Of a stretch of DNA of 62,738 nucleotides, positions 52,098 through 62,729 are shown in pieces (position 1 is the first letter of the stretch; the number at the start of each line of letters is the position of its first letter). The notes beneath the pieces are model-generated. The model was not told the DNA's origin and made no database searches. It saw nothing but the letters and a program-made list of their open reading frames with translations. The DNA lies in contig CALVGZ010000010.1 of NCBI GenBank assembly GCA_944327225.1, forward strand, positions 1-62,738. Reading direction: 5' to 3'. Source of the DNA: Candidatus Gastranaerophilales bacterium. GTDB taxonomy: Bacteria > Cyanobacteriota > Vampirovibrionia > Gastranaerophilales > Gastranaerophilaceae. The position numbers were made by a program, and so were the translations under genes.

Positions 52098-52781
52098 TTA
52101 AACTAAATTTTGTCTCAATTCATATATTAATTCTTTTTGAATTTTATTTAATTTATAGGACTCTATTGCCTTTGTTAAAGCCTTTCTTACAACCCAAGTC
52201 GAAATATTATTAGTTCTAATGTCATTCAAACAACCATTAAAATTTTTAATTAAGCAAAAAGATAAACACCAAGCCGCCCCCATCTTGGCATAATATCCGT
52301 CATTATTAAACTGCTTAATGGAATCAAAAACAAAATCATAATCATCATCTATAAAATACATCAACATAACCACATAACAAAATCGAACTTCAAATTCGTT
52401 TTTAGAAAACATGTATTTTTTTAACAATTTTTTTGTTCTTTTTTTATCTATAGATAAAAATTTAGCAGATGCACAAAGTGTATCACATATTGACCAATTT
52501 GTAATTTTTGGAATAAATTTTTCAATTATATCAAAAGCCTCATCAACATCCCTGACAAAACCAATAAGCATTGCCTCGATTATTGTTAATTCAAAAAATT
52601 CATCATCATTTTGCAGCAAAAATAACCTATAGTCAGATTTTGAAATACGTTTTGCAATTTTTCTTAAAAGCGGCAAGCGAACACCTATAATGTTATTAAC
52701 ATTAGGGAGTAAACTTGATGAAAAATTTTTATACTTTTTATCAGAAATTTTTATTAATTCTCTTTTTAAATCATCAATCAT
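52098..52781 (-). CDS. AlkD-like DNA alkylation repair protein
   Basis: The 227-residue all-helical HEAT-repeat protein matches the AlkD family: GVRLPLLRKIAK at the N-terminus, WSICDTLC in the middle, and WCLSF and TWVVRKALTKAIESYKL-type helices. AlkD removes bulky N3/N7-alkyl purines without base flipping. The enzyme start overlaps the mutS2 stop by 4 nt (ATGA). Its pairing with mutS2 is structural; both act on DNA. Confidence 0.88.
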   Translation of the reverse strand: MIDDLKRELIKISDKKYKNFSSSLLPNVNNIIGVRLPLLRKIAKRISKSDYRLFLLQNDDEFFELTIIEAMLIGFVRDVDEAFDIIEKFIPKITNWSICDTLCASAKFLSIDKKRTKKLLKKYMFSKNEFEVRFCYVVMLMYFIDDDYDFVFDSIKQFNNDGYYAKMGAAWCLSFCLIKNFNGCLNDIRTNNISTWVVRKALTKAIESYKLNKIQKELIYELRQNLV

Positions 52782-55144
52782 AACAAATCAACAATAACTA
52801 CTCCGTCTTTTCCTTCTGTTGCATCTCCATATCGAAACTTTGCAACATAGGGAGAATTTTTTAAATAATCATTAACAGCACTCTTTAATGCCCCCGTCCC
52901 TAATCCATGAATAACAGTAATTTGTCCCAATCCTCTTAAGCTTGCTTTATCCAACTTTTCATCAAGATATTCAATAGCATCTATAACACGCATACCTCTC
53001 AAATCAATTCTTGAAAGTAACCCGTCATCATGATTAAAAGAAACCTGAATTTTTTTAAGATGAGGTGCTACTTTTTTATCAGTTTTTGCCAAATCTTCCA
53101 ACTTAACCTTTGATTTAATATTTCCTATTTTAACCGTTACAAAGCCCTTTTTATCAGGCAAACTATCCAATATAACAACTTGATTTAATTTTTTTATCAA
53201 AACATTTTGACCGATTTTTAATTCAGAAACATCTAAACTTTGATATTTATCAGCTATTTCATCCTCATTTTTTGAAAATTCTTCTCTAATTGCATTTTCT
53301 AATTTATTTAAACGATTATAAGAACGAAGTGCAACTTTAATTGACTTTTCTTTTCTTATCTCATCCACAATATCTTTAATTTCATTTCTTGCATCATCGA
53401 GTTGATTTTGAAATTTCTTTTTAAAATTGTCCAGCGACTTTTTTTTATTCTTTTTGAACTCACTTAATTTTTCATCATATTCAACTTTTGTTTTATTTGT
53501 AATTTGCAAATTATGTTCTATTTCTTTTTCTTTTTTTAGCAATTCTACATTTGTTTTTTCAATTTCATTAAACATTTTTAAAGAATTTGAACCACCTTCC
53601 AATAAGTATTTTCTAGAATTTTCCACTATCTCAGATTTTAAACCCAATTGTAAAGAAATATCTATTGCATTTGAAGTTCCTGATATCCCAAAAACAAGCT
53701 TATATAAAGGTTTTAAAGATTCAACATCAAATAATACCGTTGCATTTTCAAAATAAGGATTTTTATATTTTAGCGTCTTCAATTCTCCAAGGTGAGTAGT
53801 AATTATAGCATTAGCACCAATCGAAGCAATATATTCCAATATTGCACGAGACAAAGAAGCACCTTCTGAAGGATCTGTGCCTGAACCTAATTCATCCAAT
53901 AAAACCAGAGAGTCGGAAGTTATTTTATCCAAAATATCAGCTATATTTTTAATATGAGCACTAAATGTAGAAAATCCCTGTTCCAAACTTTGTTCCGTTG
54001 AAATATCGCAAAAAATTTCCTTATAAGGAAAAATTTTTGCACCCAAACAGGGTATATGAAGGCCTGCCTTTGTCATCAAAATAAGTAATCCTACAGTTTT
54101 AAGAGCGACTGTTTTTCCGCCCGTATTAGAACCCGTAATCAAAACAATACCGCATTGATTTTTTGAATTTTCACCCATGATAAAATCATTTTCAACAATT
54201 TCATCTTTGACATCAACCAACAGAGGATGACGCATAGCTTGGATGTCAATTATTTTTTCTTTAGATAATTCCGCACAACTTGCTTTTAAATATCTTGAAT
54301 ATTTTGCTTTAGCAAAAATAACATCCAAAACGGTAAGTATTTTCTGATTTTCCAATAATTGCGGATAAATACTTTTAAATTTTTCTGTCAATAAAGCTAA
54401 AATTCTTTCTATTTCAGCTTTGATTTCAATATCTATCGAGCGAAGCTTATTTGAATACGGAACCAATATCGCAGGTTCAATAAAATAAGTTAAATTAGTT
54501 GAAGAAACATCATGAACAATTCCTGAAATTTTATTTTTACAACTTGCCTTTACCTGAAAAACCGGTCTGTCATCTCGAGTAGACACAACGGTATCCTGAA
54601 GATTCTCAGCAAAAGAATTATTTTGTAAAAGATTATTTATGGCAACTCTTAAATTTTCTTTGTTATCACGATAAGAAATTCTTAAAGATTTTAATTTTTC
54701 GCTAGCATTATCTTTAATGTTTAAATCACTATCAAATATTGAAAAAATCTCATCTTCAAAACCTTTATCCGTATATAAATTTCCAGCTATATTCAATAAA
54801 TTAGCAAATTCAAACTTTGATATATAATTTTTTGTCAATCTTGAAGTTTGAAGATTTTTAGCCAACTCAATAATTTCTGAAGCTAAAAATGTTTTATTTT
54901 TAAAAATTTTTTCAACATCTGCAATTTCGTGTATTGGTAAATTCGCTTGAGAATCTTCAATTATTTTTTTTGCATTAGTAGTTAAATCCAAACTATATTC
55001 TATTTGAAGAGGTAAATCAAAAACCTCTAAATTTTGGCAAACAATCTTGGCAAGATTTGAATTTGCAAACTTAGAAAGATTAGATAATACTTTATCAAAT
55101 TCAAGTGCAATATAGTGCTTATTTTTTTGAGCAATTTCATTCAT
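52778..55144 (-). CDS. mutS2: Endonuclease MutS2
   Basis: The 788-residue protein has a clamp-type helical N-terminal half, Walker A GSNTGGKT near residue 330, the ABC-type signature STFSAHIKNI and VLLDELGSGTDPSEG. A long coiled coil follows (about 520-640), then a C-terminal Smr nuclease domain (DLRGMRVIDA, VIHGLGTGALK). MutS2 suppresses recombination and rescues collided ribosomes in some bacteria. There is no Shine-Dalgarno sequence: TACAAT ends exactly 6 nt before the ATG. The AlkD-like gene follows in overlap. Confidence 0.96.
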   Translation of the reverse strand: MNEIAQKNKHYIALEFDKVLSNLSKFANSNLAKIVCQNLEVFDLPLQIEYSLDLTTNAKKIIEDSQANLPIHEIADVEKIFKNKTFLASEIIELAKNLQTSRLTKNYISKFEFANLLNIAGNLYTDKGFEDEIFSIFDSDLNIKDNASEKLKSLRISYRDNKENLRVAINNLLQNNSFAENLQDTVVSTRDDRPVFQVKASCKNKISGIVHDVSSTNLTYFIEPAILVPYSNKLRSIDIEIKAEIERILALLTEKFKSIYPQLLENQKILTVLDVIFAKAKYSRYLKASCAELSKEKIIDIQAMRHPLLVDVKDEIVENDFIMGENSKNQCGIVLITGSNTGGKTVALKTVGLLILMTKAGLHIPCLGAKIFPYKEIFCDISTEQSLEQGFSTFSAHIKNIADILDKITSDSLVLLDELGSGTDPSEGASLSRAILEYIASIGANAIITTHLGELKTLKYKNPYFENATVLFDVESLKPLYKLVFGISGTSNAIDISLQLGLKSEIVENSRKYLLEGGSNSLKMFNEIEKTNVELLKKEKEIEHNLQITNKTKVEYDEKLSEFKKNKKKSLDNFKKKFQNQLDDARNEIKDIVDEIRKEKSIKVALRSYNRLNKLENAIREEFSKNEDEIADKYQSLDVSELKIGQNVLIKKLNQVVILDSLPDKKGFVTVKIGNIKSKVKLEDLAKTDKKVAPHLKKIQVSFNHDDGLLSRIDLRGMRVIDAIEYLDEKLDKASLRGLGQITVIHGLGTGALKSAVNDYLKNSPYVAKFRYGDATEGKDGVVIVDLL

Positions 55145-55150
55145 AAAAAA

Positions 55151-55156
55151 ATTGTA
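55151..55156 (-). promoter_or_regulatory. -10 box of mutS2 (leaderless)
   Basis: TACAAT on the minus strand ends 6 nt before ATG 55144. The -35 is not clear, because the preceding terminator hairpin of the GGGtGRT gene lies there. Confidence 0.4.
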
Positions 55157-55171
55157 ACAAAAATATAAAAT

Positions 55172-55198
55172 AAAAAAGAGCGGTAAAATTTACCGCTC
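55172..55198 (-). terminator. Terminator of the GGGtGRT gene pair
   Basis: GAGCGGTAAA and TTTACCGCTC pair at 55178-55198 and run on the minus strand into TTTTTTATTTT. It ends 20 nt past the stop at 55218. Confidence 0.9.
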
Positions 55199-55217
55199 AA
55201 TATTTTTATAAAAATTT

Positions 55218-56219
55218 TTATTTTGTCATTGCATTTTGAACTGCAACAGCAACAGCAACCGTTGCACCAACCATCGGATTGTTGCCCATTCCAATAACGC
55301 CCATCATTTCAACGTGTGCAGGAACAGAAGATGAACCCGCAAATTGAGCATCACTATGCATTCTTCCCATTGTATCAGTCATGCCATAGCTTGCCGGTCC
55401 AGCAGCAACATTATCGGGATGAAGCGTTCTTCCGGTACCCCCGCCTGAAGCTACCGAAAAATATTTTCTACCATTTTCGGTTGCCCATTTTTTATATGTA
55501 CCCGCAACAGGATGTTGAAATCTTGTTGGATTTGTCGAGTTGCCTGTTATTGAAACATCCACCCCTTCTTTTATCATTATAGCAACACCTTCGGATACAT
55601 CATCAGCCCCATAGCATTTAACTTTTGCTCTTTCGCCAGCTGAAAAGGGTGTTTCTTTAACAACCTTCAATTCACCTGTCTTATAATTATATTCGGTTTC
55701 AACATGCGTAAAACCATTTATTCTTGAAATAATATAAGCGGCATCTTTGCCTAAACCGTTAAGAATAACTCTTAAAGGTTCTTTTCTTACTTTATTTGCA
55801 TTTCTTGCAATACCTATAGCTCCTTCTGCAGCAGCAAAAGATTCATGGCCCGCTAGAAAACAAAAACATTTTGTTTCTTCTCTTAAAAGCATGGCACCTA
55901 AATTACCATGACCAATGCCGACTTTTCTTGTATCTCCGACAGAACCGGGGACAGCAAAAGCCTGTAAGCCTATTCCTATTGCTTCTGCAGCATCAGCAGC
56001 ATTAGTTATACCTTTTTTGATTGCTATAGCACAACCTAAAGTATATGCCCAAGAAGCATTATCAAACGCAATAGGCTGAATTCCTTTAACAATTTCATCA
56101 ACATTAATACCCTTAGACAGACATAATTCATTAGCTTCATCTAAAGAAGAAAAACCATACTCTCTTAATACCTTGTCAAGAGTTTCTTTGCGTCTGTCTT
56201 GTCCTTCAAATTTTGCCAT
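55218..56219 (-). CDS. GGGtGRT-family protein
   Basis: The 333-residue soluble protein contains the eponymous ASGGGTGRTLHP motif near residue 245 and glycine-rich C-terminal segments (GMGNNPMVGATVAVAVA). The family is common in anaerobes and always sits next to a short Fe-S scaffold-like protein, as here (32 nt). Its function is unknown; Fe-S cluster or sulfur handling is inferred only from the partner. AAAGGAAAATATA precedes the ATG, and a terminator follows. Confidence 0.9.
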   Translation of the reverse strand: MAKFEGQDRRKETLDKVLREYGFSSLDEANELCLSKGINVDEIVKGIQPIAFDNASWAYTLGCAIAIKKGITNAADAAEAIGIGLQAFAVPGSVGDTRKVGIGHGNLGAMLLREETKCFCFLAGHESFAAAEGAIGIARNANKVRKEPLRVILNGLGKDAAYIISRINGFTHVETEYNYKTGELKVVKETPFSAGERAKVKCYGADDVSEGVAIMIKEGVDVSITGNSTNPTRFQHPVAGTYKKWATENGRKYFSVASGGGTGRTLHPDNVAAGPASYGMTDTMGRMHSDAQFAGSSSVPAHVEMMGVIGMGNNPMVGATVAVAVAVQNAMTK

Positions 56220-56251
56220 ATTATATTTTCCTTTATATCTTAAACTACAAA

Positions 56252-56953
56252 CTACTTTTTACGTGGGTCTATTGTCTTAACGGCTTCATTAAATCGACCG
56301 TATGTTCCGATATTCTTTTCGTACGCTTCTTTAGCATCAACGCCAGCTTTAATTGCATCCATAACTTTTCCAAGATTAACAAATTTGTAGCCTATTACCT
56401 CATCATTCTTATCTAAACCAAGCTCCAATATATAACCTTCAGTTAAAGATAAATATCTGACGCCTTTTTGTTTTGTAGAATGAATTGTACCTACCATAGA
56501 ACATAAGCCTTTTCCTAAATCTTCAAGACCTGCACCAACGGGTAAACCATTTTCAGAAAAAGCCGTTTGAGTTCTTCCGTAGACAATTTGAAGGAATAAT
56601 TCTCTCATAGCAACATTAATAGCATCACAAACAAGATCTGTATTCAAAGCTTCCAATATTGTTTTACCGGGAAGAATTTCACCTGCCATAGCAGCAGAAT
56701 GTGTCATGCCAGAACAACCGATTGTTTCAACAAGAGCCTCTTGAATAACACCATCTTTAACGTTTAATGTCAATTTACAAGTACCTTGCTGCGGTGCACA
56801 ACAGCCGCATCCATGAGTCAAACCGGAAATATCTTTAATTTCTTTACATTTTGTCCATAAACCTTCCTGTGGAATCGGAGCAGGAGAACCTTTTACGCCA
56901 CGAGCCACGCAACACTTTTCTTCAATTTCTGAAGTTACTTGAATACGATCCAT
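56252..56953 (-). CDS. NifU-like iron-sulfur scaffold partner of GGGtGRT protein
   Basis: The 233-residue protein resembles the NifU/IscU N-terminal scaffold fold. A CGCC cluster and TCKLTLNV occur at about residue 50, followed by ETIGCSGMTHSAAMAGEIL and a second cysteine (DLVCDAINVAM), which are the three ligand-type cysteines. A C-terminal extension of about 90 residues follows. It is the first gene of a two-gene unit with GGGtGRT. AAGGAGGTCAAATG gives a strong ribosome site. Confidence 0.88.
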   Translation of the reverse strand: MDRIQVTSEIEEKCCVARGVKGSPAPIPQEGLWTKCKEIKDISGLTHGCGCCAPQQGTCKLTLNVKDGVIQEALVETIGCSGMTHSAAMAGEILPGKTILEALNTDLVCDAINVAMRELFLQIVYGRTQTAFSENGLPVGAGLEDLGKGLCSMVGTIHSTKQKGVRYLSLTEGYILELGLDKNDEVIGYKFVNLGKVMDAIKAGVDAKEAYEKNIGTYGRFNEAVKTIDPRKK

Positions 56954-57154
56954 TTGACCTCCTTATTTACTAAACATTCACAATCTATTCTAATATAAAC
57001 ATACTTTCATTGCCAAACAAAATTTAAACAAACAAATTTTATTTTTTTAAATTCATGAAACATATTAAACAAATAGCAACAAAATCTTATACTTGCAAAA
57101 ACTTCATAAAAAAGTTTTAATATATTTTAAAATACATCATTAGGAAATTAAATT

Positions 57155-58414
57155 ATGAAAGACGAAACAAAATGCCTACATTCGGGCTACACTCCAAATA
57201 ACGGCGGTCCTGGAGTAATGCCCATATATCAAAGTACAACTTTTAGATTTAATTCTGTCCAAGAAATAGCAGAAGTTTTTGACGACCCCACCAAAGCCCA
57301 TATTTATACACGCTTTACAAATCCAACGGTAGATTGCGTAGAAAAGAAAATTGCAGACCTAGAAGGCGGAATTGCAGCTATGTGTACAACATCCGGTCAA
57401 GCAGCAAGCTTGATTTCGGTTCTTAATCTGGCTTCATCGGGAGATAGAATACTTTCGACAAGTGCAATATATGGCGGAACAGTTAACCTTTTTGCCGTAA
57501 CTTTAAAAAAATTTGGAATAATTGTTGACTTTGTTGATGTTGATGCAAATGAAAACGAAATTCAAGCAATGATAAAACAAAACACAAAAGCAATCTTTGG
57601 AGAAACACTATCAAATCCATCATTAAAAGTATTAGATATCGAAAAATTTGCTAATATCGCTCATAAAAATAAAATCCCGCTAATAATTGACAATACTTTT
57701 CCAACCCCCATACTATGCAAGCCGATTAATTATGGAGCTGACATAGTTATACATTCAACAACAAAATATATGGACGGACACGCACTTCAAGTTGGGGGTG
57801 TAATAGTTGATTCAGGTAAATTTAATTATGCAAACGGAAATTTTCCGGAATTCATTGAACCCGACGAATCATATCATGGAACAATATACACAAAAGACTA
57901 TCCCAAATGCCCGTTTATAATTAAAGCAAGAACGCAATTAATGAGAGATTTCGGATGTTATCCTTCAGGCATGAGTGGATTTTTATTAAATCTTGGACTT
58001 GAAACACTTGCTCTCAGAATGGAAAGATACTGTAAAAACGGACTCGAACTGGCAGAATTTTTTAACAATCATCCAAAAATAAAATCAATTAACTATCCCG
58101 GTTTAAAACACGATAAATATTATAATTTAGCTCAAAAATACTTACCTAAAGGAACATCGGGGGTTATGAGCATTACATTAAACGGCACAAGACAAGAAGC
58201 AATGGAATTTATGAATAAACTAAAACTTGCTTCAAATGAAGTTCATGTTGCAGATATTAGAACATGTGTTCTTCATCCTGCAAGTGCTACGCATAGACAA
58301 CTAACAGATGAACAACTTATTGCTTGCGGAATAAACCCCTCTATGATAAGAGTTTCTGCAGGATTGGAAAATATAAATGACATAATTCAAGATTTTAAAA
58401 ATGCACTTGATTAA
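57155..58414 (+). CDS. metY: O-acetylhomoserine sulfhydrylase (MetY-type PLP enzyme)
   Basis: The 419-residue Cys/Met-metabolism PLP enzyme has QSTTF and YTRFTNPTVD near the N-terminus, SGQAA, DNTFPTP, and the Schiff-base lysine in HSTTKYMDGHA. The length (about 420) and the insert after the PLP lysine match O-acetylhomoserine (thiol)-lyase rather than cystathionine gamma-synthase. Methionine gamma-lyase is an alternative. It is the only gene of its unit; the 201-nt gap upstream holds AT-rich sequence with a possible promoter but nothing else I can name. The 3' end overlaps pilD by 4 nt. Confidence 0.9.
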   Translation: MKDETKCLHSGYTPNNGGPGVMPIYQSTTFRFNSVQEIAEVFDDPTKAHIYTRFTNPTVDCVEKKIADLEGGIAAMCTTSGQAASLISVLNLASSGDRILSTSAIYGGTVNLFAVTLKKFGIIVDFVDVDANENEIQAMIKQNTKAIFGETLSNPSLKVLDIEKFANIAHKNKIPLIIDNTFPTPILCKPINYGADIVIHSTTKYMDGHALQVGGVIVDSGKFNYANGNFPEFIEPDESYHGTIYTKDYPKCPFIIKARTQLMRDFGCYPSGMSGFLLNLGLETLALRMERYCKNGLELAEFFNNHPKIKSINYPGLKHDKYYNLAQKYLPKGTSGVMSITLNGTRQEAMEFMNKLKLASNEVHVADIRTCVLHPASATHRQLTDEQLIACGINPSMIRVSAGLENINDIIQDFKNALD

Positions 58415-59407
58415 TTCAAAAAATTTAAAATTATTACTTTAACTTGCGATGAAAAAAATAAACAAACAACCGAAGCAAAAATCAAAGCAGGACCAAAAGG
58501 CATAATATAAAACTGCGATTTTTCAATACCATCATTTTCATTGAAAACGTTTTGTTTTTTTTCAGTAATTTCATAAACAATATTCTTTAATGCCCAAAGC
58601 AAAATAATACAAACAATCAAAGCAAAAAACAAATACAAATTATCGTCAAATAAATTCAGATAATTTACAAAAAATACACTCAACAATCCTATAAGCACAA
58701 TTAAATAAGAAACAGCAACACAATATTTTTTGTTATTAATTTCTCTTAAAGCAATAATCGGGATAGAAAAAAAACATTGCAGAATGAAACTCAAAACAAT
58801 TATTAATAACAATATTTTAAAACCAAAAATAGCCCCCAAAGCAACAGCAATCAAGCTATCGCCTTCACCGAACATTCTAAATCCAATTATTTTTCTTGTA
58901 AATAGTGCCAATATCTCAAAAAATAAAAAACCGAATATTGCACTCAAAACAGAATCAAAAATAGATACGCCGGATAATTTTAAAACCGAAAATAAAATTC
59001 CAACAAATGCCAAAATATATGCATGAATATCAATTATAACAGTTTCTTTAAAATCAGTGCCTGCAAGCAATATAAAAAATGACAAAATTATCCAGACAAA
59101 AAGCGTTTTTAATGTTAAACCAAAAGAAATATAACCGGCTAAATAACAAAAACCGCAAATAAGTTCAACCAAAGGATACTGAATTGATATATATTCTTTG
59201 CAAAAAGCACATTTACCCCTTAAAAAAATATAAGAAAAAACAGGAATATTCATATACCAAGCAAGCTGGTTTTTACATCTTGGACATTTTGAACGTGAAT
59301 GAATAAAATCTTCACCTGCCAAACTCCTTAAAATAACAACATTCAAAAAGCTACCGATGCAAAGACCCAATATAAAAACATATACTGAAACAATCCAAAC
59401 CGGAACA

Positions 59408-59415
<8 letters not shown>
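58411..59415 (-). CDS. pilD: Prepilin peptidase/N-methyltransferase (PilD)
   Basis: This 334-residue membrane protein has about eight to ten helices. The cytoplasmic loop carries two CxxC pairs (CPRCKNQ, CAFCKE), and two aspartate motifs form the active site (GTDFKE and FGEGDSL). It cleaves and N-methylates type IV prepilins, such as the one at 22 kb. It overlaps the sigma-factor gene by 8 nt, so the two are co-expressed. A long C-terminal hydrophilic stretch precedes a final helix. Confidence 0.93.
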
Positions 59416-61244
<1,829 letters not shown>

Positions 61245-61325
61245 TTATTATTTTAATAATATTTCGTCAATAAATTAATAACAATAAATTTAATTTATCG
61301 GTTTTTAAAGAATATAAACAAAACT

Positions 61326-62360
61326 ATGAAAATCACAAATATATACACATTAAACGCTATAAAAACAAGTTGCACCCCTAAAAAACAAACTTTTTTAGGG
61401 ATAGGTAAACATACAAAAAAACAAGCTCCAACAAAAGAAGAAATACTGCACTCGATTTACATACCACCTGAAATAGGAATACAAAAAGAAAAAAACAAAC
61501 TTGAATTTCAAAAATTTTTAAGAAAAAAAGGCAAAGTAACTTTAGAAGAATATCTTGAAATAAAAGAAAATTCACCCGCAATAATTTTAAAAGCACAAGA
61601 TTTAATAGAACAATTAAAAAATACGATTGTAAAACCCGAAGTCAATGCAAAAGCAGCACTTGCAATAAAAATGCTACTAGATGAGAGATACAAAAATACG
61701 GGTTACAGAATAATTTCAATAGGTACCAGCCCTGCAAGTATCACTGAAACTATGCAAGCACTGGGATGCGAAGTAATTTTTGTACCAATATCTGCACTAA
61801 ACACATACAGAAACTACACAATGCACCCAAAAGAAGAACACAGTATAACTAAATATCCAAATATATCAAAGGTTCTAAAATACTTAGCATCAAAAGGCAT
61901 TAAAAAAGGAAAAAACGATTCAAAAATCAATGTCTTAATAGACTATTGCAGCAGTGGTGCAAGTCTTTCTATATTATATGATTTGATAATTGAATACAAT
62001 AAAATACCAAAAAACTTAATTAAAAAATCAGACATATTACTTCTTTTATACAGTGCAAGAGAATACTGTTTAGAAAAGAAAACTCATATAAGATTAAGCG
62101 AAAACGAGATTCGTGATATATCAGAAAACATAATGATTCAAAATATAGAAAATATTGCAAATGTACCACACTTTCATATAGACCATAAATTTACAAGCGA
62201 ATTATCAGGTTATATAAGCTCAAAAGGTAAAACAAATAAGACGCTGTTTGAAAAATTTGAAAGCTTCTCACAGCCAATCGCAAGAGCATTTAGTCTATGT
62301 AGTATTCATAAAGCACTACAATATATAAATAAAAAAAATCCGGACAAAAATCCGGACTAA
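61326..62360 (+). CDS. Hypothetical protein with Asn/Lys-rich leader and F-x-G motif
   Basis: I do not recognise this 344-residue protein. It begins with a short Thr/Asn-rich leader ending in KQTFLGIG (about residue 25), like the leader of the 17.9-kb protein. It then has a helical region and a Rossmann-like core with ISIGTSPASITETMQALG and VLIDYCSSGASL, reminiscent of phosphoribosyltransferase or NAD-type folds but not assignable. A cluster of His/Asp residues (HFHID) occurs near residue 280. TATAAA lies 7 nt before the ATG and there is no ribosome site. The end overlaps a minus-strand terminator. Confidence 0.6.
   Translation: MKITNIYTLNAIKTSCTPKKQTFLGIGKHTKKQAPTKEEILHSIYIPPEIGIQKEKNKLEFQKFLRKKGKVTLEEYLEIKENSPAIILKAQDLIEQLKNTIVKPEVNAKAALAIKMLLDERYKNTGYRIISIGTSPASITETMQALGCEVIFVPISALNTYRNYTMHPKEEHSITKYPNISKVLKYLASKGIKKGKNDSKINVLIDYCSSGASLSILYDLIIEYNKIPKNLIKKSDILLLLYSAREYCLEKKTHIRLSENEIRDISENIMIQNIENIANVPHFHIDHKFTSELSGYISSKGKTNKTLFEKFESFSQPIARAFSLCSIHKALQYINKKNPDKNPD
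62331..62356 (-). terminator. Minus-strand terminator overlapping a CDS end
   Basis: Two TCCGGA palindromes (62339-62344 and 62351-62356) form a hairpin with loop TTTTTG and are followed on the minus strand by T8. It implies a minus-strand transcript entering from the repeat region to the right. Confidence 0.6.
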
Positions 62361-62377
62361 TGCTATAAAATCTGCAT

Positions 62378-62464
62378 ATGGAGGAAGGAGTGGAAAAGAG
62401 AACAACTTGTAATATAATAGTACCCCTATATATATTTTATATAACTTTTATATACAATATATGA
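62378..62464 (+). CDS. Candidate 28-aa small ORF
   Basis: ATG 62378 opens 28 codons ending in a hydrophobic Ile/Tyr/Phe tail (IVPLYIFYITFIYNI). The GGAGGAAGGAG stretch lies inside its first codons, so a start at GTG 62392 with a Shine-Dalgarno upstream is also possible. The remaining sequence 62465-62560 is AT-rich and holds no gene I can support. Confidence 0.2.
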   Translation: MEEGVEKRTTCNIIVPLYIFYITFIYNI

Positions 62465-62561
62465 AGTTTTTTTAAGAAAGACAAATATAAATTATAAAAT
62501 AGGTAAACAATAAACTATTTTTCTATTCCAAATAAATCCGCATTTCTACAATGAATTTACA

Positions 62562-62629
62562 ACGTCGCAATCGTAGTGCTTAACTCGCTTTCTGAACGAA
62601 AGCTCGTTATCGCACCGGCTTCGCGGTTC
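62562..62629. repeat. 68-bp structured repeat, copy 1
   Basis: These 68 bp are identical to 62662-62729. The unit has about 52% G+C by eye, far above the surroundings. Within it 62576-62615 forms an imperfect hairpin: GTGC/GCAC, TAAC/GTTA and GCTTTC/GAAAGC, separated by GA/A and GA/GA internal loops on the minus strand, with a second small hairpin ACCG/CGGT next to it. Confidence 0.9.
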
Positions 62630-62661
62630 TGCTCCTGTGGAGTTTGCTTGTGCAAACTCTT

Positions 62662-62729
62662 ACGTCGCAATCGTAGTGCTTAACTCGCTTTCTGAACGAA
62701 AGCTCGTTATCGCACCGGCTTCGCGGTTC
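62662..62729. repeat. 68-bp structured repeat, copy 2
   Basis: This is the second copy, exactly 100 bp after the first. The 32-bp spacer contains a perfect hairpin GAGTTTGC/GCAAACTC (62640-62659). The window ends 9 bp after this copy, so the array may continue beyond it. Confidence 0.9.

Noticed and set aside
62339-62357. Direct repeat AATCCGGAC as an attachment site
   Set aside because: The TCCGGA core is palindromic and the two copies form a hairpin followed by T8 on the minus strand, so it is better read as a terminator.
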